From contig LBYG01000009.1 in the NCBI GenBank assembly GCA_000996085.1, positions 1-49,012 on the forward strand: a stretch of 49,012 bases of DNA, in the 5' to 3' direction. The stretch comes from Parcubacteria group bacterium GW2011_GWB1_40_14. Lineage in GTDB: Bacteria; Patescibacteriota; Minisyncoccia; Terrybacterales; GWB1-40-14. Under the pieces are notes generated by a model that saw only the letters and a list, made by a program, of their open reading frames with translations, was not told the origin of the DNA and did no database searches. Shown piece by piece: positions 16,588 through 25,020 of this stretch; the stretch's first letter is position 1; the number at the start of each line of letters is the position of its first letter. The position numbers and the translations under genes are program-made.

Positions 16588-17991
16588 ATGTCTGGAACTT
16601 CAACCCGAACCCTCGAAGACGTCCTCAAAGATTCACAGGCTGCAGCTGCCCGTGCGCGCGAGTCACAGGCTCGCGAGCGCAAGTCAGCAGAGCGAGCCGA
16701 GAATCGGGAGCAGATCCATCAGGGTCAGCTCAAGATCACCGAGAACGTCACGATCGAGCGCCAGATCGCCAACCTCAAGCGGATTTCTGGTTGGGAAAGC
16801 GATACCGCAATCTTGGCTTCCATCGAAGAGCTCGCAGCTCTTCGCTCGGCCAATGCCGAAGAGCTCACGGCTCTGGGCGACAACGCGGACATCGCGGCGT
16901 ACAACCTGCGCGTCGAAACATTCGGCGAGTGGGTTTCAAACCCGAACGAGGAAGGCAAGAGCACTTTTGCCTTCAAAATCGATGATGTCCGAGCCTACAG
17001 CTCGGCTCTCCACAGTCTTCTTGAGGTCACCGACCACGAGAAGATCGATGAGGGCGCAATCGACCTGACGGAACGTGTCACAACGCTCCGCGGTGAAATC
17101 GCCGCCCAGATCGAGAAGCTCAGCGGCAAGAACAAGGGCCGCGAACTCCCGAAGGCCTTGGTCGATGCCCAGGCGCAGCTTGCTGCCCTGGATCCCTCGA
17201 CTCTCGCCAACGAGATGGAGCTGTTCAACCGCGTCCCGTACCTGAGCAATCAGACCATGCGCTGCATGTGTCCTCGCAACGAGTGCGGCCAGGTCAAGCA
17301 CAGCGTCACCATTGACGGCAAGACCACGGAGTTCCGCGGTCGGGTCTTCCGCTTCACGGGCTACGCACGTAGCAAGAGCCTTCGCTCTGCTACAACCGCA
17401 GTCCGCATCACGTCCAAGCACCTCAAGGAGCTCGGAACGGCGAAGCGCGAAGAGATGGACGCCCATCGCTCCGCCTGGGAGTCCAAGAACCCTCACCTCC
17501 ACCTCACGAGTATCACCCAGGTGACGCGCGAGAAGCGGATGGGCATGTTCTACGGCGATGTCGAGCTGGACTTTGGTCCACGCGACAACCGACGAGTCGC
17601 CAAGGGCACCGTGGTGCTCGAGTCCGACGAGGAAGGCATTACCGTCCTCGCCGCATCCGGTCCGATCGCCGGCCGCCTCCTCACCGACTTCGTCGAGGGA
17701 GAACAGCGGACTTCGCTCATCGGCGGACAGCTTTGGCTTCACGGCAAGCTGCCTAAGACGCTCTGGTTCCTTCGGGACGGTGATCAGACGGGTAGCGATA
17801 CCCCGACGACCTACGTCTCAGCGGATCCGGATTTCGACGCTTCTCTCACGTCCAAGTTCACCTCTCCAGACAAGCCGTCTGGAAAGAACCGAACGCGCGA
17901 AGCTCGTCGTCATGACAGCCAGCGCCGGAACAGCGAAGGACTCGAAAAGGTCCGAGGCAAGAACCGACGCGGACAGGCAGACGAGGAATAA
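16588..17991 (+). CDS. Uncharacterised protein, 467 aa, GC-rich and foreign-looking
   Basis: I do not recognise this protein. Residues about 10-65 form a charged Ala/Arg/Glu helix that may be a coiled coil. Residues 70-220 are helical. A short Cys cluster CMCPRNEC (Cys 226, 228, 233) begins a beta-rich middle domain (about 240-400), and the last 60 residues are basic and disordered. Third codon positions are mostly C or G: I count 39 G+C in 60 bases at 17161-17220 against 26 in 60 at 19201-19260 in ftsH. It has its own near-consensus promoter, a 200-base leader, GAAAGGA before the ATG and a strong terminator. Recent transfer is the simplest reading. Confidence 0.82.
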   Translation: MSGTSTRTLEDVLKDSQAAAARARESQARERKSAERAENREQIHQGQLKITENVTIERQIANLKRISGWESDTAILASIEELAALRSANAEELTALGDNADIAAYNLRVETFGEWVSNPNEEGKSTFAFKIDDVRAYSSALHSLLEVTDHEKIDEGAIDLTERVTTLRGEIAAQIEKLSGKNKGRELPKALVDAQAQLAALDPSTLANEMELFNRVPYLSNQTMRCMCPRNECGQVKHSVTIDGKTTEFRGRVFRFTGYARSKSLRSATTAVRITSKHLKELGTAKREEMDAHRSAWESKNPHLHLTSITQVTREKRMGMFYGDVELDFGPRDNRRVAKGTVVLESDEEGITVLAASGPIAGRLLTDFVEGEQRTSLIGGQLWLHGKLPKTLWFLRDGDQTGSDTPTTYVSADPDFDASLTSKFTSPDKPSGKNRTREARRHDSQRRNSEGLEKVRGKNRRGQADEE

Positions 17992-18015
17992 CCTCTTCCC
18001 TGATCCACAACAACG

Positions 18016-18045
18016 CCCCCACACCAACTTGGTGTGGGGGTTTTT
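18016..18045 (+). terminator. Strong terminator of the GC-rich gene
   Basis: CCCCCACACCAA and TTGGTGTGGGGG form a 12-bp arm pair followed by TTTTT. It lies 25 bases after the stop codon. Confidence 0.92.
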
Positions 18046-18050
18046 CTTTA

Positions 18051-18082
18051 CCCAGCCTAATTTTTTAAAAATTAGAGCTGGG
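18051..18082. repeat. Palindromic repeat, family P5
   Basis: CCCAGCCTAATTTTTT joined to AAAAATTAGAGCTGGG, an almost perfect 32-bp palindrome. It lies directly after the terminator of the GC-rich gene. Related copies are at 27848, 28606, 28929, 29375, split at 26295/26381, and half at 14083. Confidence 0.8.
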
Positions 18083-18126
18083 TTTTTAAATTTATCTACA
18101 GTTAAGGTATAATTAATATAATTTCC

Positions 18127-18264
18127 TATGCCGGGTAGTGAAAATTCGCCTGTTCGCGCAAGACGAACAAAAAATATAGCTATTCGATACCACATAGTTC
18201 GGTCTCACATAATAATTAATCAAAAATTTATCAACTAATAGTCGAATTTCTACTACCCGGTATG
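18127..18264. mobile_element. MITE-like element A with terminal inverted repeats
   Basis: The left end ATGCCGGGTAGTGAAAATTC (18128-18147) is inverted at the right end as GAATTTCTACTACCCGGTAT (18244-18263). The 138-bp unit matches the element at 24459-24601 at both ends and in the next motifs CTGTTCGC, GAACAAAAA and TAATAGTCG, but the core differs. No protein is encoded. The right end supplies the ATG of pyrH. Confidence 0.75.
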
Positions 18265-18987
18265 GCTTCAAGTCTAAAATCTAAAAACAATACTTTAGTC
18301 GTCGCGCTTGGCGGCTCTGTTTTGTTTCCGGATAAAATTAATGTTCAACTGATAATAAAATTAAAACGACTCTTCAAAAAAATAACAAAAGGCCGACGGA
18401 TAAAACTTATTCTTATCGTGGGAGGCGGATACCCTGCAAGAAATTATCAAACTACCGCTAAAAAAATACACCCTGGCGTTTCTAAAATTGAACTAGATGA
18501 AATAGGCATTGCCGCAACTCGTTTCAATGCCGAATTAATGAAAATAATTTTCGGAAGTCTCGCAGCTAAAAAAGTAGTATATTCTGAGAATTTGCTTAAA
18601 AAACCAATAGATAAAATAACAGTTGTATCCGGTTGGACTCCTGGCTGTTCAACAGATACTATAACCGTAAGAGCAGCTAAAAAACTCAAGTTAAAACTTG
18701 TAATTATTGCCGGACGTCCTACACACGTATATACACACGACTTCATCAGATTCAAGATGGCCAAACCATTAATGAATATTTCGTGGAAAAACTACAGAAA
18801 GCTGATACCTAGCGTCTGGTCTCCTGGCATGCCCTCACCGGTAGACCCTATCGCGGCGCGCGAAGCTCAAAAAAATAATATAGATGCTATAGTAATAGGT
18901 GGTAAGAATATAGAAAATTTAGAGTCGTTATTACTGGGAAGAAAATTCAAAGGCACTCTAATAAGCAATAAAAACCTTGTATTATAA
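18262..18987 (+). CDS. pyrH: UMP kinase (amino-acid-kinase fold)
   Basis: Converts UMP to UDP with ATP in the cytoplasm. The 241-residue protein shows VVALGGSVLFPDKIN at the N-terminus, ILIVGGGYPARNY, DEIGIAATRFNAELM, VVSGWTPGCSTDTITVRAAK and DPIAAREAQKNNIDAIVIGG, the usual UMP-kinase order. The DKIN and GCSTDT forms resemble the archaeal-type enzyme more than E. coli PyrH. The ATG at 18262 lies inside the right terminal repeat of a MITE-like element and has no Shine-Dalgarno. Either the element supplied the start region or translation is leaderless. ftsH follows 73 bases later. Confidence 0.88.
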   Translation: MASSLKSKNNTLVVALGGSVLFPDKINVQLIIKLKRLFKKITKGRRIKLILIVGGGYPARNYQTTAKKIHPGVSKIELDEIGIAATRFNAELMKIIFGSLAAKKVVYSENLLKKPIDKITVVSGWTPGCSTDTITVRAAKKLKLKLVIIAGRPTHVYTHDFIRFKMAKPLMNISWKNYRKLIPSVWSPGMPSPVDPIAAREAQKNNIDAIVIGGKNIENLESLLLGRKFKGTLISNKNLVL

Positions 18988-19060
18988 GTAATTACTTTGT
19001 AGAATAAAACGTCATGGCCTCTTCGATTTCATTTTAGGGTCGTGGTGAGCATATATAAAT

Positions 19061-21025
19061 ATGAAAATTGGAAATATCAAGCCGCCACAAGTTAATCCCG
19101 GCGGATCCCGAAAGGATCCTCTCGGGGAAGGATCAAATCCCTTCAGGAAATTAGCAACCCAACTACTATTTGGGTTTATTGTTCTTTTTCTTCTTATGGG
19201 AGCGCTTTCGGCTCTATTTGGGAACACTCCCGCAAAAGAAATAACATTATCTGAACTTGCATCTCAAATAAATGATGGGAAAGTCGAATATATCCACGTA
19301 AAGGAACAGGGATTAGAAATTAAATTAAAAGACGGAACTATTCAACAAGCAAAAAAGGAAGAGGGTCAACTGACCCAATCTTTAATAAATCTAGGTGTCC
19401 CGGCTGAAAAAATAGCTGCCTCCCATATCGAAATAAAAAATGAAAGCGGTTTAAGCTTTTTCCTTGGAGCAATTTTACCGTTAATATTGCCCTTCATACT
19501 TTTTGGTCTGTTCTTATGGTTCCTTATGGGTCGGGCGCAACAAGGGTCTATGCAGGCTTTTTCTTTCGGTAAAGCCAAAGCAAGATTATTCAACGGAAAA
19601 AATAATAAAGAACGTGTAACTTTCAAGGATGTCGCCGGCGTAGATGAAGCCAAAGAAGAACTTAAAGAAGTGGTGGAATTTCTGAAAGTACCGCGCAAAT
19701 TTTTGGATATTGGAGCCCGCATACCTCGAGGCGTATTACTTATGGGGTCGCCGGGAACAGGAAAAACGCTTCTTGCCCGCGCCGTAGCCGGAGAGGCCAA
19801 TGTCCCCTTCTATCACATGTCAGGCTCTGAATTTGTCGAAATGTTCGTAGGCGTTGGCGCCTCGCGGGTACGTGATCTTTTTGAAACAGCAAAAAATAAT
19901 GCTCCAGCCATAATATTTATTGATGAGATAGATGCGGTGGGACGCCTAAGAGGCGCGGGTTTGGGCGGAGGACACGATGAACGAGAACAAACTTTAAACC
20001 AAATATTGGTGGAAATGGACGGCTTTGAACGCGATACAAATGTGATTATTATTGCCGCAACCAACCGACCCGATGTTTTGGATCCCGCACTATTACGCCC
20101 CGGAAGATTTGACCGAAGAATAATCCTGGAAGAGCCGGACATCAAAGCGCGGGAAGAAATATTAAAGATACACGCTCAAGATAAAAAAACCGGACCGGAT
20201 ATTAATTTGCGCTCAATAGCTGAACGAACCCCCGGTTTTTCGGGTGCAGACTTGGCCAATCTTATAAATGAAGCTGCTATCTTAGCTGCTAGGCGGAATA
20301 AATTTTTTGTTGCGCAAATTGAACTTATTGAATCAATAGATAAAATAATGCTGGGACCCGAAAGAAAATCTCACGCTCTTTCGATACGGGAAAAGAAAAT
20401 CACAGCCTACCATGAAGGAGGCCACGCACTTGTAGCTGCTTCGATCAAAGCTGCTGATCCGGTGCATAAAGTTTCTATAGTATCCCGGGGTTTTGCGGGA
20501 GGATATACCATAAAATTACCCACCGAAGACAAGCGACTTCATACTCGTTCGGAATTTATTGCGGACCTTGCCATAATGCTTGGAGGCTATACCGCTGAGG
20601 AGATAATTTTTAAAGAATTAACTACCGGCGCGTCAAACGATCTGCAAAAAGCCACTGAACTTTCCAGAAAACTAATAACCGAGTTTGGAATGTCAAAAGC
20701 GTTGGGGCCGGTAACATTTATAGAAAAAAACGAGTTAGTTTTTTTGGGACGCGAACTTGGAGAACAGCGTCATTATTCTGAAGAAACTGCTAAAAAAATA
20801 GATCACGAAATACAATTTCTTATTAATGAGGCGCATAAAACTGCGCGGGAAATATTATCCAGAAAACTTTCTACCCTTCATTTAATAGCGCAAAAGCTTA
20901 TCGAAAAAGAAACCCTTGAAAGAGCTGAATTTGAAGAACTCATTAAATCGGTGGGTAAAAAAGTATCGTCCACTGCAAAAAGAGGCAGGAAAGATACTTT
21001 CGGCTTAGAACCGTCTTCCGTATAG
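19061..21025 (+). CDS. ftsH: ATP-dependent zinc metalloprotease FtsH
   Basis: Membrane-anchored AAA+ protease that degrades misfolded membrane and regulatory proteins. 654 residues: membrane helix near 33-53, a short periplasmic domain to about 130, a second helix near 131-157. The AAA domain has Walker A GSPGTGKT (229-236), Walker B IIFIDEID (284-291) and the second region of homology [20 protein letters not shown]. The zinc site HEGGH is at 451-455. Length matches the family. The first 30 residues are a polar Pro/Gly extension. Downstream of pyrH on the same strand, ended by its own terminator. Confidence 0.97.
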   Translation: MKIGNIKPPQVNPGGSRKDPLGEGSNPFRKLATQLLFGFIVLFLLMGALSALFGNTPAKEITLSELASQINDGKVEYIHVKEQGLEIKLKDGTIQQAKKEEGQLTQSLINLGVPAEKIAASHIEIKNESGLSFFLGAILPLILPFILFGLFLWFLMGRAQQGSMQAFSFGKAKARLFNGKNNKERVTFKDVAGVDEAKEELKEVVEFLKVPRKFLDIGARIPRGVLLMGSPGTGKTLLARAVAGEANVPFYHMSGSEFVEMFVGVGASRVRDLFETAKNNAPAIIFIDEIDAVGRLRGAGLGGGHDEREQTLNQILVEMDGFERDTNVIIIAATNRPDVLDPALLRPGRFDRRIILEEPDIKAREEILKIHAQDKKTGPDINLRSIAERTPGFSGADLANLINEAAILAARRNKFFVAQIELIESIDKIMLGPERKSHALSIREKKITAYHEGGHALVAASIKAADPVHKVSIVSRGFAGGYTIKLPTEDKRLHTRSEFIADLAIMLGGYTAEEIIFKELTTGASNDLQKATELSRKLITEFGMSKALGPVTFIEKNELVFLGRELGEQRHYSEETAKKIDHEIQFLINEAHKTAREILSRKLSTLHLIAQKLIEKETLERAEFEELIKSVGKKVSSTAKRGRKDTFGLEPSSV

Positions 21026-21049
21026 AAAATCAAAGCTTATTTAGGCTTA

Positions 21050-21083
21050 AATCCCGCATAAACAGTGAGGCGGGATTGTTTTT
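21050..21083 (+). terminator. Terminator of ftsH
   Basis: AATCCCGC and GCGGGATT form an 8-bp stem followed by GTTTTTATTT. Confidence 0.85.
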
Positions 21084-21149
21084 ATTTATGGTTTAGCCTA
21101 CAATAAACGGCACAAGTATTGAAAATAAAATACGCTCAAAGGAGAAACT

Positions 21150-21899
21150 GTGGCCATTCGCGCAACAATTCTAGACTGGGACGGCACCACATTCAATTCC
21201 TGGCCTCAAGCTTTGCGGGTAATACGAAAAATTTTTGCTCAATTTGGCTATCAAAACGACACGAAAAAAGAAACGGAGATCCGAAGACAGTGGGGTTATG
21301 CGGCGGCTGAAGCTTTTCGAAGCGTTCTGCCCGAAATCGATTATGAACTTCTAAGAAATGCTTGGGTCACTAAAATTCAGATAGCCGGCGATACCGAAAC
21401 ATTAAACATGGTAAATGGAGGCCAAGAAGCTCTACGTGAACTTAAGAGGTTAGATCTTAAACTTACTTTACTCACAAACAGAAAAGCTAAACACCTTGCT
21501 TCAAACTTGCCCAAATCAATTGATCTGACTGAATTTTTCTCAATAGTGCAAACTTATCATGACTATGAGCGAAACGATCAACTGTTTATTGACCATCCTT
21601 GTCATATTACATGTCAACATCCCAAACCGGATCGTAGAGCCTACCGGCCGACCCTGGAACAACTCAAAAAAGATTTTGGAATTAATACCCATGAAATTTT
21701 AACGGTTGACGATTCGCTTGTAGGGTTGGCTGTTGCCAACGCAAACAACATGCGTTTTGTGGGCGTCTTAACCGGCGCAATTAACACAAAAGCCCGTTGG
21801 ATGCGCTGGGCAAAAGAGCGCGGCTTAACCATAACCCCCGAACAGATAATTCCCTCGATCAAATACCTTCCTGAATGGATAGAACAATACGATAAATAA
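21150..21899 (+). CDS. HAD-superfamily hydrolase (phosphatase-like)
   Basis: 249 residues with the HAD nucleophile motif near the N-terminus, DWDGTTFNSW in place of DxDGTL. The second motif is LTLLTNRKAKHL (Thr/Asn in the sugar-phosphatase style), and ILTVDDSLVGLAVANANNMRFVGVLTG is the acidic motif IV. A helical cap lies between. Similar enzymes remove phosphate from phosphoglycolate or sugar phosphates; the substrate is not readable. GTG start at 21150 with AAAGGAG 6 bases before it, better placed than any ATG. Single-gene unit. Confidence 0.85.
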   Translation: MAIRATILDWDGTTFNSWPQALRVIRKIFAQFGYQNDTKKETEIRRQWGYAAAEAFRSVLPEIDYELLRNAWVTKIQIAGDTETLNMVNGGQEALRELKRLDLKLTLLTNRKAKHLASNLPKSIDLTEFFSIVQTYHDYERNDQLFIDHPCHITCQHPKPDRRAYRPTLEQLKKDFGINTHEILTVDDSLVGLAVANANNMRFVGVLTGAINTKARWMRWAKERGLTITPEQIIPSIKYLPEWIEQYDK

Positions 21900-21900
21900 C

Positions 21901-21934
21901 AAAAGCCCCCGATAAATATCGGAGGCCTTTTTTA
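21901..21934. terminator. Bidirectional terminator between convergent genes
   Basis: AAAAGCC-CCGAT pairs with ATCGG-GGCCTTTTTT. It serves the HAD gene on the plus strand and probably the small zinc-ribbon gene on the minus strand. Confidence 0.8.
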
Positions 21935-21953
21935 ATACTATGTGTATGCGCTA

Positions 21954-22109
21954 TTACTTAGCCTTACCCATTATGCGGAACATCTTTGTGCCGCAGACTG
22001 GACACTTGCCGGACATTGCCTTTCGGCCACCTTTCATATCAACTTCCTGAGGTTCTACCATCATTCTTTTGGCTTTGCATTTTACGCAATAAGCTTCGAC
22101 GTCTGCCAT
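21954..22109 (-). CDS. DUF5679-like zinc-ribbon protein, 51 aa
   Basis: A short frame from the ATG at 22109 begins MADVEAYCVKCKAKRMMVEP and ends MFRIMGKAK. Two Cys pairs, CVKC and CPVC, about 28 residues apart would bind one zinc ion. The sequence follows the pattern of the small DUF5679 proteins seen often in this group of bacteria. Function is unknown; nucleic-acid binding is possible. The gene is convergent with the HAD phosphatase gene. Confidence 0.8.
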   Translation of the reverse strand: MADVEAYCVKCKAKRMMVEPQEVDMKGGRKAMSGKCPVCGTKMFRIMGKAK

Positions 22110-22317
22110 ATAAATTAATAGAGTTTAGGGTAGAGAATATTAGGGTTTAGAATCTAATTCAAAACACTAATCGCTATACTCTAAACACTTATTATATTGA
22201 ATTTAGCCTTTATATAATTGTAGCACATATTTTGTATATAAAAGACCCATTAAAAAGTCTTTACAAAAAAGCACTTTTTGCTCTCTCTATATCTATATAA
22301 ATACTTAATAGTTGTGC

Positions 22318-22385
22318 GCCTGCCTGCCGCAGGTAGGTTCCGCACAAACGCCAAGCTCTGTTTATCCTGAGCGAAGTCGAAGGAT
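22318..22385. repeat. Two dispersed palindromes: family P3 then P1
   Basis: GCCTGCCTGCCGCAGGTAGG at 22319-22338 is a P3-type palindrome framed by GTGCG and CGCAC. ATCCTGAGCGAAGTCGAAGG at 22364-22383 is a clean P1 copy. Both lie between the zinc-ribbon gene and tRNA-Ile. The rest of 22110-22409 is AT-rich with nothing recognisable. Confidence 0.7.
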
Positions 22386-22409
22386 GCTCTAAATATTAAA
22401 TAATAAATG

Positions 22410-22482
22410 TGCGCCCACTAGGACTCGAACCTAGAACCCCGGAGGTATAAGCTCCGTGCTCTGCCAATTGAGCTATAGGCGC
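22410..22482 (-). tRNA. tRNA-Ile (TAT)
   Basis: 73 nt. Acceptor arms are GCGCCTA/TGGGCGC, D-arm AGCTCAATTGGCAGAGC, anticodon stem CGGAG/CTCCG with loop CTTATAC (anticodon TAT), T-arm CTAGGTTCGAGTCCTAG, A73. CCA is not encoded. TAT is uncommon in bacteria, where AUA is normally read by a lysidine-modified CAT tRNA. A half copy lies about 150 bases upstream. Confidence 0.88.
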
Positions 22483-22531
22483 GTATGAATAGCGTAATCT
22501 ATATTTCAAAAAAATTCTATTGATTTATCTC

Positions 22532-22629
22532 ACAGAGCTTGCCTCTCAATGAAAAAGATTTAAAATGGCGTTCCGCCTACGGTAAGCTCTGTGCCTGCCG
22601 GGTAGTGTGCTTTGCTCTACTACTCGGCT
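22532..22629. repeat. Two hairpin repeats upstream of tRNA-Ile
   Basis: CACAGAGCTTGCC (22532-22544) pairs with GGTAAGCTCTGTG near 22580-22592 around an AT-rich loop that includes AATGGCGTTCCGC, also found at 47792. Next to it GCCGGGTAGT and ACTACTCGGC (about 22598-22627) form a second hairpin whose arm matches the MITE-like ends. No reading frame is supported. Confidence 0.6.
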
Positions 22630-22700
22630 CTGCCAACTCCGACGCTCCGCAAGGCGGAGATCGGAGCCCCGAGTTTACGTCGGGGTTGAACTATAGGCGC
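22627..22700 (-). pseudogene. 5'-half relic of tRNA-Ile split in the D-loop by a palindromic insert
   Basis: The 15 bases GCGCCTATAGTTCAA at the high-coordinate end match the tRNA-Ile 5' end with one change. After a 49-base insert (22637-22685) the D-loop resumes as TTGGCAGAGC. The rest of the tRNA is missing. The insert folds into two hairpins and resembles the one in the tRNA-Val relic at 32514. The 5' flank TATTCAT is also duplicated. Confidence 0.82.
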
Positions 22701-22708
22701 ATGAATAT

Positions 22709-24274
22709 TTATGCTGTTCGCTTGGGATGATTCCGCAACCAACGCTCGTATTCTTCGGAAACGTCTTGATAATTATTTTGTGCTTCGTCGCGTAATTTTG
22801 CAAGTTCTATCGTGTTAACGTTACCCATATTTTCTCCCAATTCATTTAAAGCCCAAATTATCAATTCTTGATCTCTTCTACGCAGCAGTTCCGGAGGACT
22901 GTCTAAATTATCTTCATTTTGCGCATATTCGTAATTACTAACCTTTTCACTGAATTTCTTAATTGCTTCCAGAGAATCTTGGGAAGCAACGCTAACAATC
23001 AACTGCATAAGTTCTCTCTTAGCATTACTATTTTGGGGATCAAAAATTACAGATTCATTTAATAGGATATGGCTTAAACTCTCGACTTGATTTTCTCCGA
23101 GCGTACGGGAAAATTGACCGTACAACTTTCGCAATGCCTCGCTTGTGGGATCCTCTTCCATGCATTGTAAAATTTCTTCAGCGGTTTCCGCTTCATCTGC
23201 CATTTGTTTGAGATTTACAACAATAAATTTCTTTTCGTTATCATCCAACCTGTCATAATTATCTTTCCATCCTAAAATCTCGGCGCGTATAGGATTGTTC
23301 GTTTCGTAATCCTTATCTTCTAAAGCTTCTGTGTTTTTTGAAGCGATAGTCAATCCTGGATTTTGAGCTTTCCATTCTTCTATTTTTCTTTCAACCTCTT
23401 GTACATAATCCAATAGTTGATGGTGCAATATTTCTATCAACTCAACATATCTTTCTTGTTGTTCTTCCTTTTCAATATCTTTCTTCAAATTATTCAAAGC
23501 ATTTATTACTGCTATATAATCATGAACTTTGTAAACATCCGCATTTATCTCATCGCCTTGCGGGACCACATATTCGTTTGTTCTTATAAACTCAACATAA
23601 CGCGCAAGTATATCGACCGCATATGAAGATTTAGAGCTGCCCAAAGTCTCTATTATAGTCTGACGTATCTTTAAAGAGCTTTTATCCATCGGTAAAGCCC
23701 CGTTAATTAAAATCTCACCTATAGATTTTACAAAATCTGGACCCTCCTTTAACTCTTCGGGAGTATATTTTTTCAGCAAAGAAACAACAGCTTCTTGTTC
23801 AACTAGTTTAATGTCCTTATATGTTTCAAGTAACTTTATTATTGCCTCACTTGTAAAACCCTCTGCTTTGCCATGAACTACGGCTTCAATAATTCTTGCC
23901 GGCTCATCATCCAAAACATCATTTTGCGATATAGATTTATGCAAAACCTCTCTTGGAGGAAGTGCTTCCAGACCTTCTTCGGCCTCAACCGCACCCAATT
24001 TGCCGTGTTCTGCCAACCACTTTAAGGCTTCAAGTCTATTGAATTTGCGTCCTAAACTTTTTTGCAATTCTTCAACTGCATTATCATCCGCGCCGCCCAC
24101 GTCACCATGCTCCGCACTTAATTTAACATGTTTAAGATTTCTGAGTTCTTCTTCAGTAAAAATTTCTTTTAATCTTTTATTGCTCATCGTAAAACCAGGT
24201 TTGTAGTCCGGTTTTTTTGACCTGTCCTCTGGTTTAGAACTAGGATTTTCTTCAAAAGATTTCTCTGGATTCAT
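22709..24274 (-). CDS. Uncharacterised helical-repeat protein, 521 aa
   Basis: I do not recognise a named family. The protein is soluble, acidic and almost entirely helical. The first 30 residues are charged and Pro-rich, and segments such as EAIIKLLETYKDIKLVEQEA and IRQTIIETLGSSKSSYAVDILARYV look like HEAT- or TPR-type helix pairs. There is no signal peptide, membrane helix or catalytic motif. It may be a scaffold for protein contacts. It follows a broken small gene (24281-24461) on the same strand with 6 bases between them. Confidence 0.72.
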   Translation of the reverse strand: MNPEKSFEENPSSKPEDRSKKPDYKPGFTMSNKRLKEIFTEEELRNLKHVKLSAEHGDVGGADDNAVEELQKSLGRKFNRLEALKWLAEHGKLGAVEAEEGLEALPPREVLHKSISQNDVLDDEPARIIEAVVHGKAEGFTSEAIIKLLETYKDIKLVEQEAVVSLLKKYTPEELKEGPDFVKSIGEILINGALPMDKSSLKIRQTIIETLGSSKSSYAVDILARYVEFIRTNEYVVPQGDEINADVYKVHDYIAVINALNNLKKDIEKEEQQERYVELIEILHHQLLDYVQEVERKIEEWKAQNPGLTIASKNTEALEDKDYETNNPIRAEILGWKDNYDRLDDNEKKFIVVNLKQMADEAETAEEILQCMEEDPTSEALRKLYGQFSRTLGENQVESLSHILLNESVIFDPQNSNAKRELMQLIVSVASQDSLEAIKKFSEKVSNYEYAQNEDNLDSPPELLRRRDQELIIWALNELGENMGNVNTIELAKLRDEAQNNYQDVSEEYERWLRNHPKRTA

Positions 24275-24280
24275 AAAAAT

Positions 24281-24461
24281 TTATGCGTATGAGTTAATCC
24301 GCTCATAAAGTTCTTGCAAACGGGCATTCCCGGAATCCTTTTCAATTGCAATCTTAACCTGTCCAACAACTAAATTCAGGACCATCAACCAAACTCTGCT
24401 TTACTTTTTCTCTCAACTTAGCTAACTCTTCAAATTCTTTTGGATTAAGTTTTTCAGACAT
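24281..24461 (-). pseudogene. Small helical protein gene with one-base frameshift
   Basis: The ATG at 24461 opens MSEKLNPKEFEELAKLREKV and the frame stops at 24354. Shifting by one base near GATGGTCCTGAATTT restores LNLVVGQVKIAIEKDSGNAR and then LQELYERINSYA, ending at 24281. The restored protein would be 59 residues, soluble and helical. The span is 60 codons plus one base. The ATG lies inside the terminal repeat of a MITE-like element. Function unknown. Confidence 0.6.
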
Positions 24462-24601
24462 ACCAGGTAGTAGAAATTCGACTATTAAGCTACGAATTTC
24501 TGCTTAAATTATTATTTTTATTCAAAAAAGATTTATTAATACCAGATAACCCTCCTTTTTGTTCGCCTTCGGCGAACAGTCGAATTTTCACTACCTGGCA
24601 T
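24459..24601. mobile_element. MITE-like element B with terminal inverted repeats
   Basis: On the minus strand it begins ATGCCAGGTAGTGAAAATTC just after the rplS stop codon. It ends GAATTTCTACTACCTGGTAT, overlapping the next gene's ATG. The ends match element A at 18127-18264 with one transition each and both carry CTGTTCGC then GAACAAAAA inside. Length is 143 bp and no protein is encoded. It is in the opposite orientation to element A on the contig, but in both cases its right end meets a start codon. Confidence 0.75.
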
Positions 24602-24603
24602 AA

Positions 24604-25020
24604 TTATTCTTCGCTTGTTGTATCTGTATTATCTTCAGCTACTTCTTGTACGGTTCCGGTTGATGGCGGCACCAACTCGCCTCTCATTTTCCTTGCTTTG
24701 CGTCCGCTTTTGCCGCGCACAAAGAACAATTTAGCTCTCCTCACTTTTGCCCGCCTCAATACCTCAATACTTTGTACGGTTGGCGCGTGTAACGGAAAAA
24801 TCCTTTCAACGCCAACACCAAAAGATATTTTACGCACGGTAAGCATGCCGTTAATGCCTTTGCCGTGACGAAGCGCGATAACCAAACCCTCAAAGGCCTG
24901 CGGGCGCTGCTTATCCCCTTCTTTAATTAATTGAACTACTTTAACCGTATCTCCCGGTCTTACATCGGGAATATTTTTTTTCTCGTGCGTCTTATTAAAT
25001 TTTAAAATTGTATCATTCAT
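24604..25020 (-). CDS. rplS: Ribosomal protein L19
   Basis: Large-subunit protein at the interface with the small subunit. 138 residues with PDVRPGDTVKVVQLIKEGDKQRPQAFEGLVIA, IERIFPLHAP-type and KLFFVRGKSGRKARKMR motifs that are diagnostic for L19. The acidic C-terminal tail of about 20 residues is extra. Its ATG overlaps the end of the upstream pseudouridine synthase gene by 8 bases, so the two are translated as a unit. The usual rimM-trmD neighbours are absent here. Confidence 0.96.
   Translation of the reverse strand: MNDTILKFNKTHEKKNIPDVRPGDTVKVVQLIKEGDKQRPQAFEGLVIALRHGKGINGMLTVRKISFGVGVERIFPLHAPTVQSIEVLRRAKVRRAKLFFVRGKSGRKARKMRGELVPPSTGTVQEVAEDNTDTTSEE

Noticed and set aside
16936..17742. 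Long opposite-strand frame within the GC-rich gene
   Set aside because: GC-rich coding DNA gives long mirror frames; the plus strand has promoter, ribosome site and terminator, the minus frame has none.
22539..22730. 63-codon frame across the tRNA-Ile relic
   Set aside because: It translates repeat and tRNA relic sequence; no independent support.
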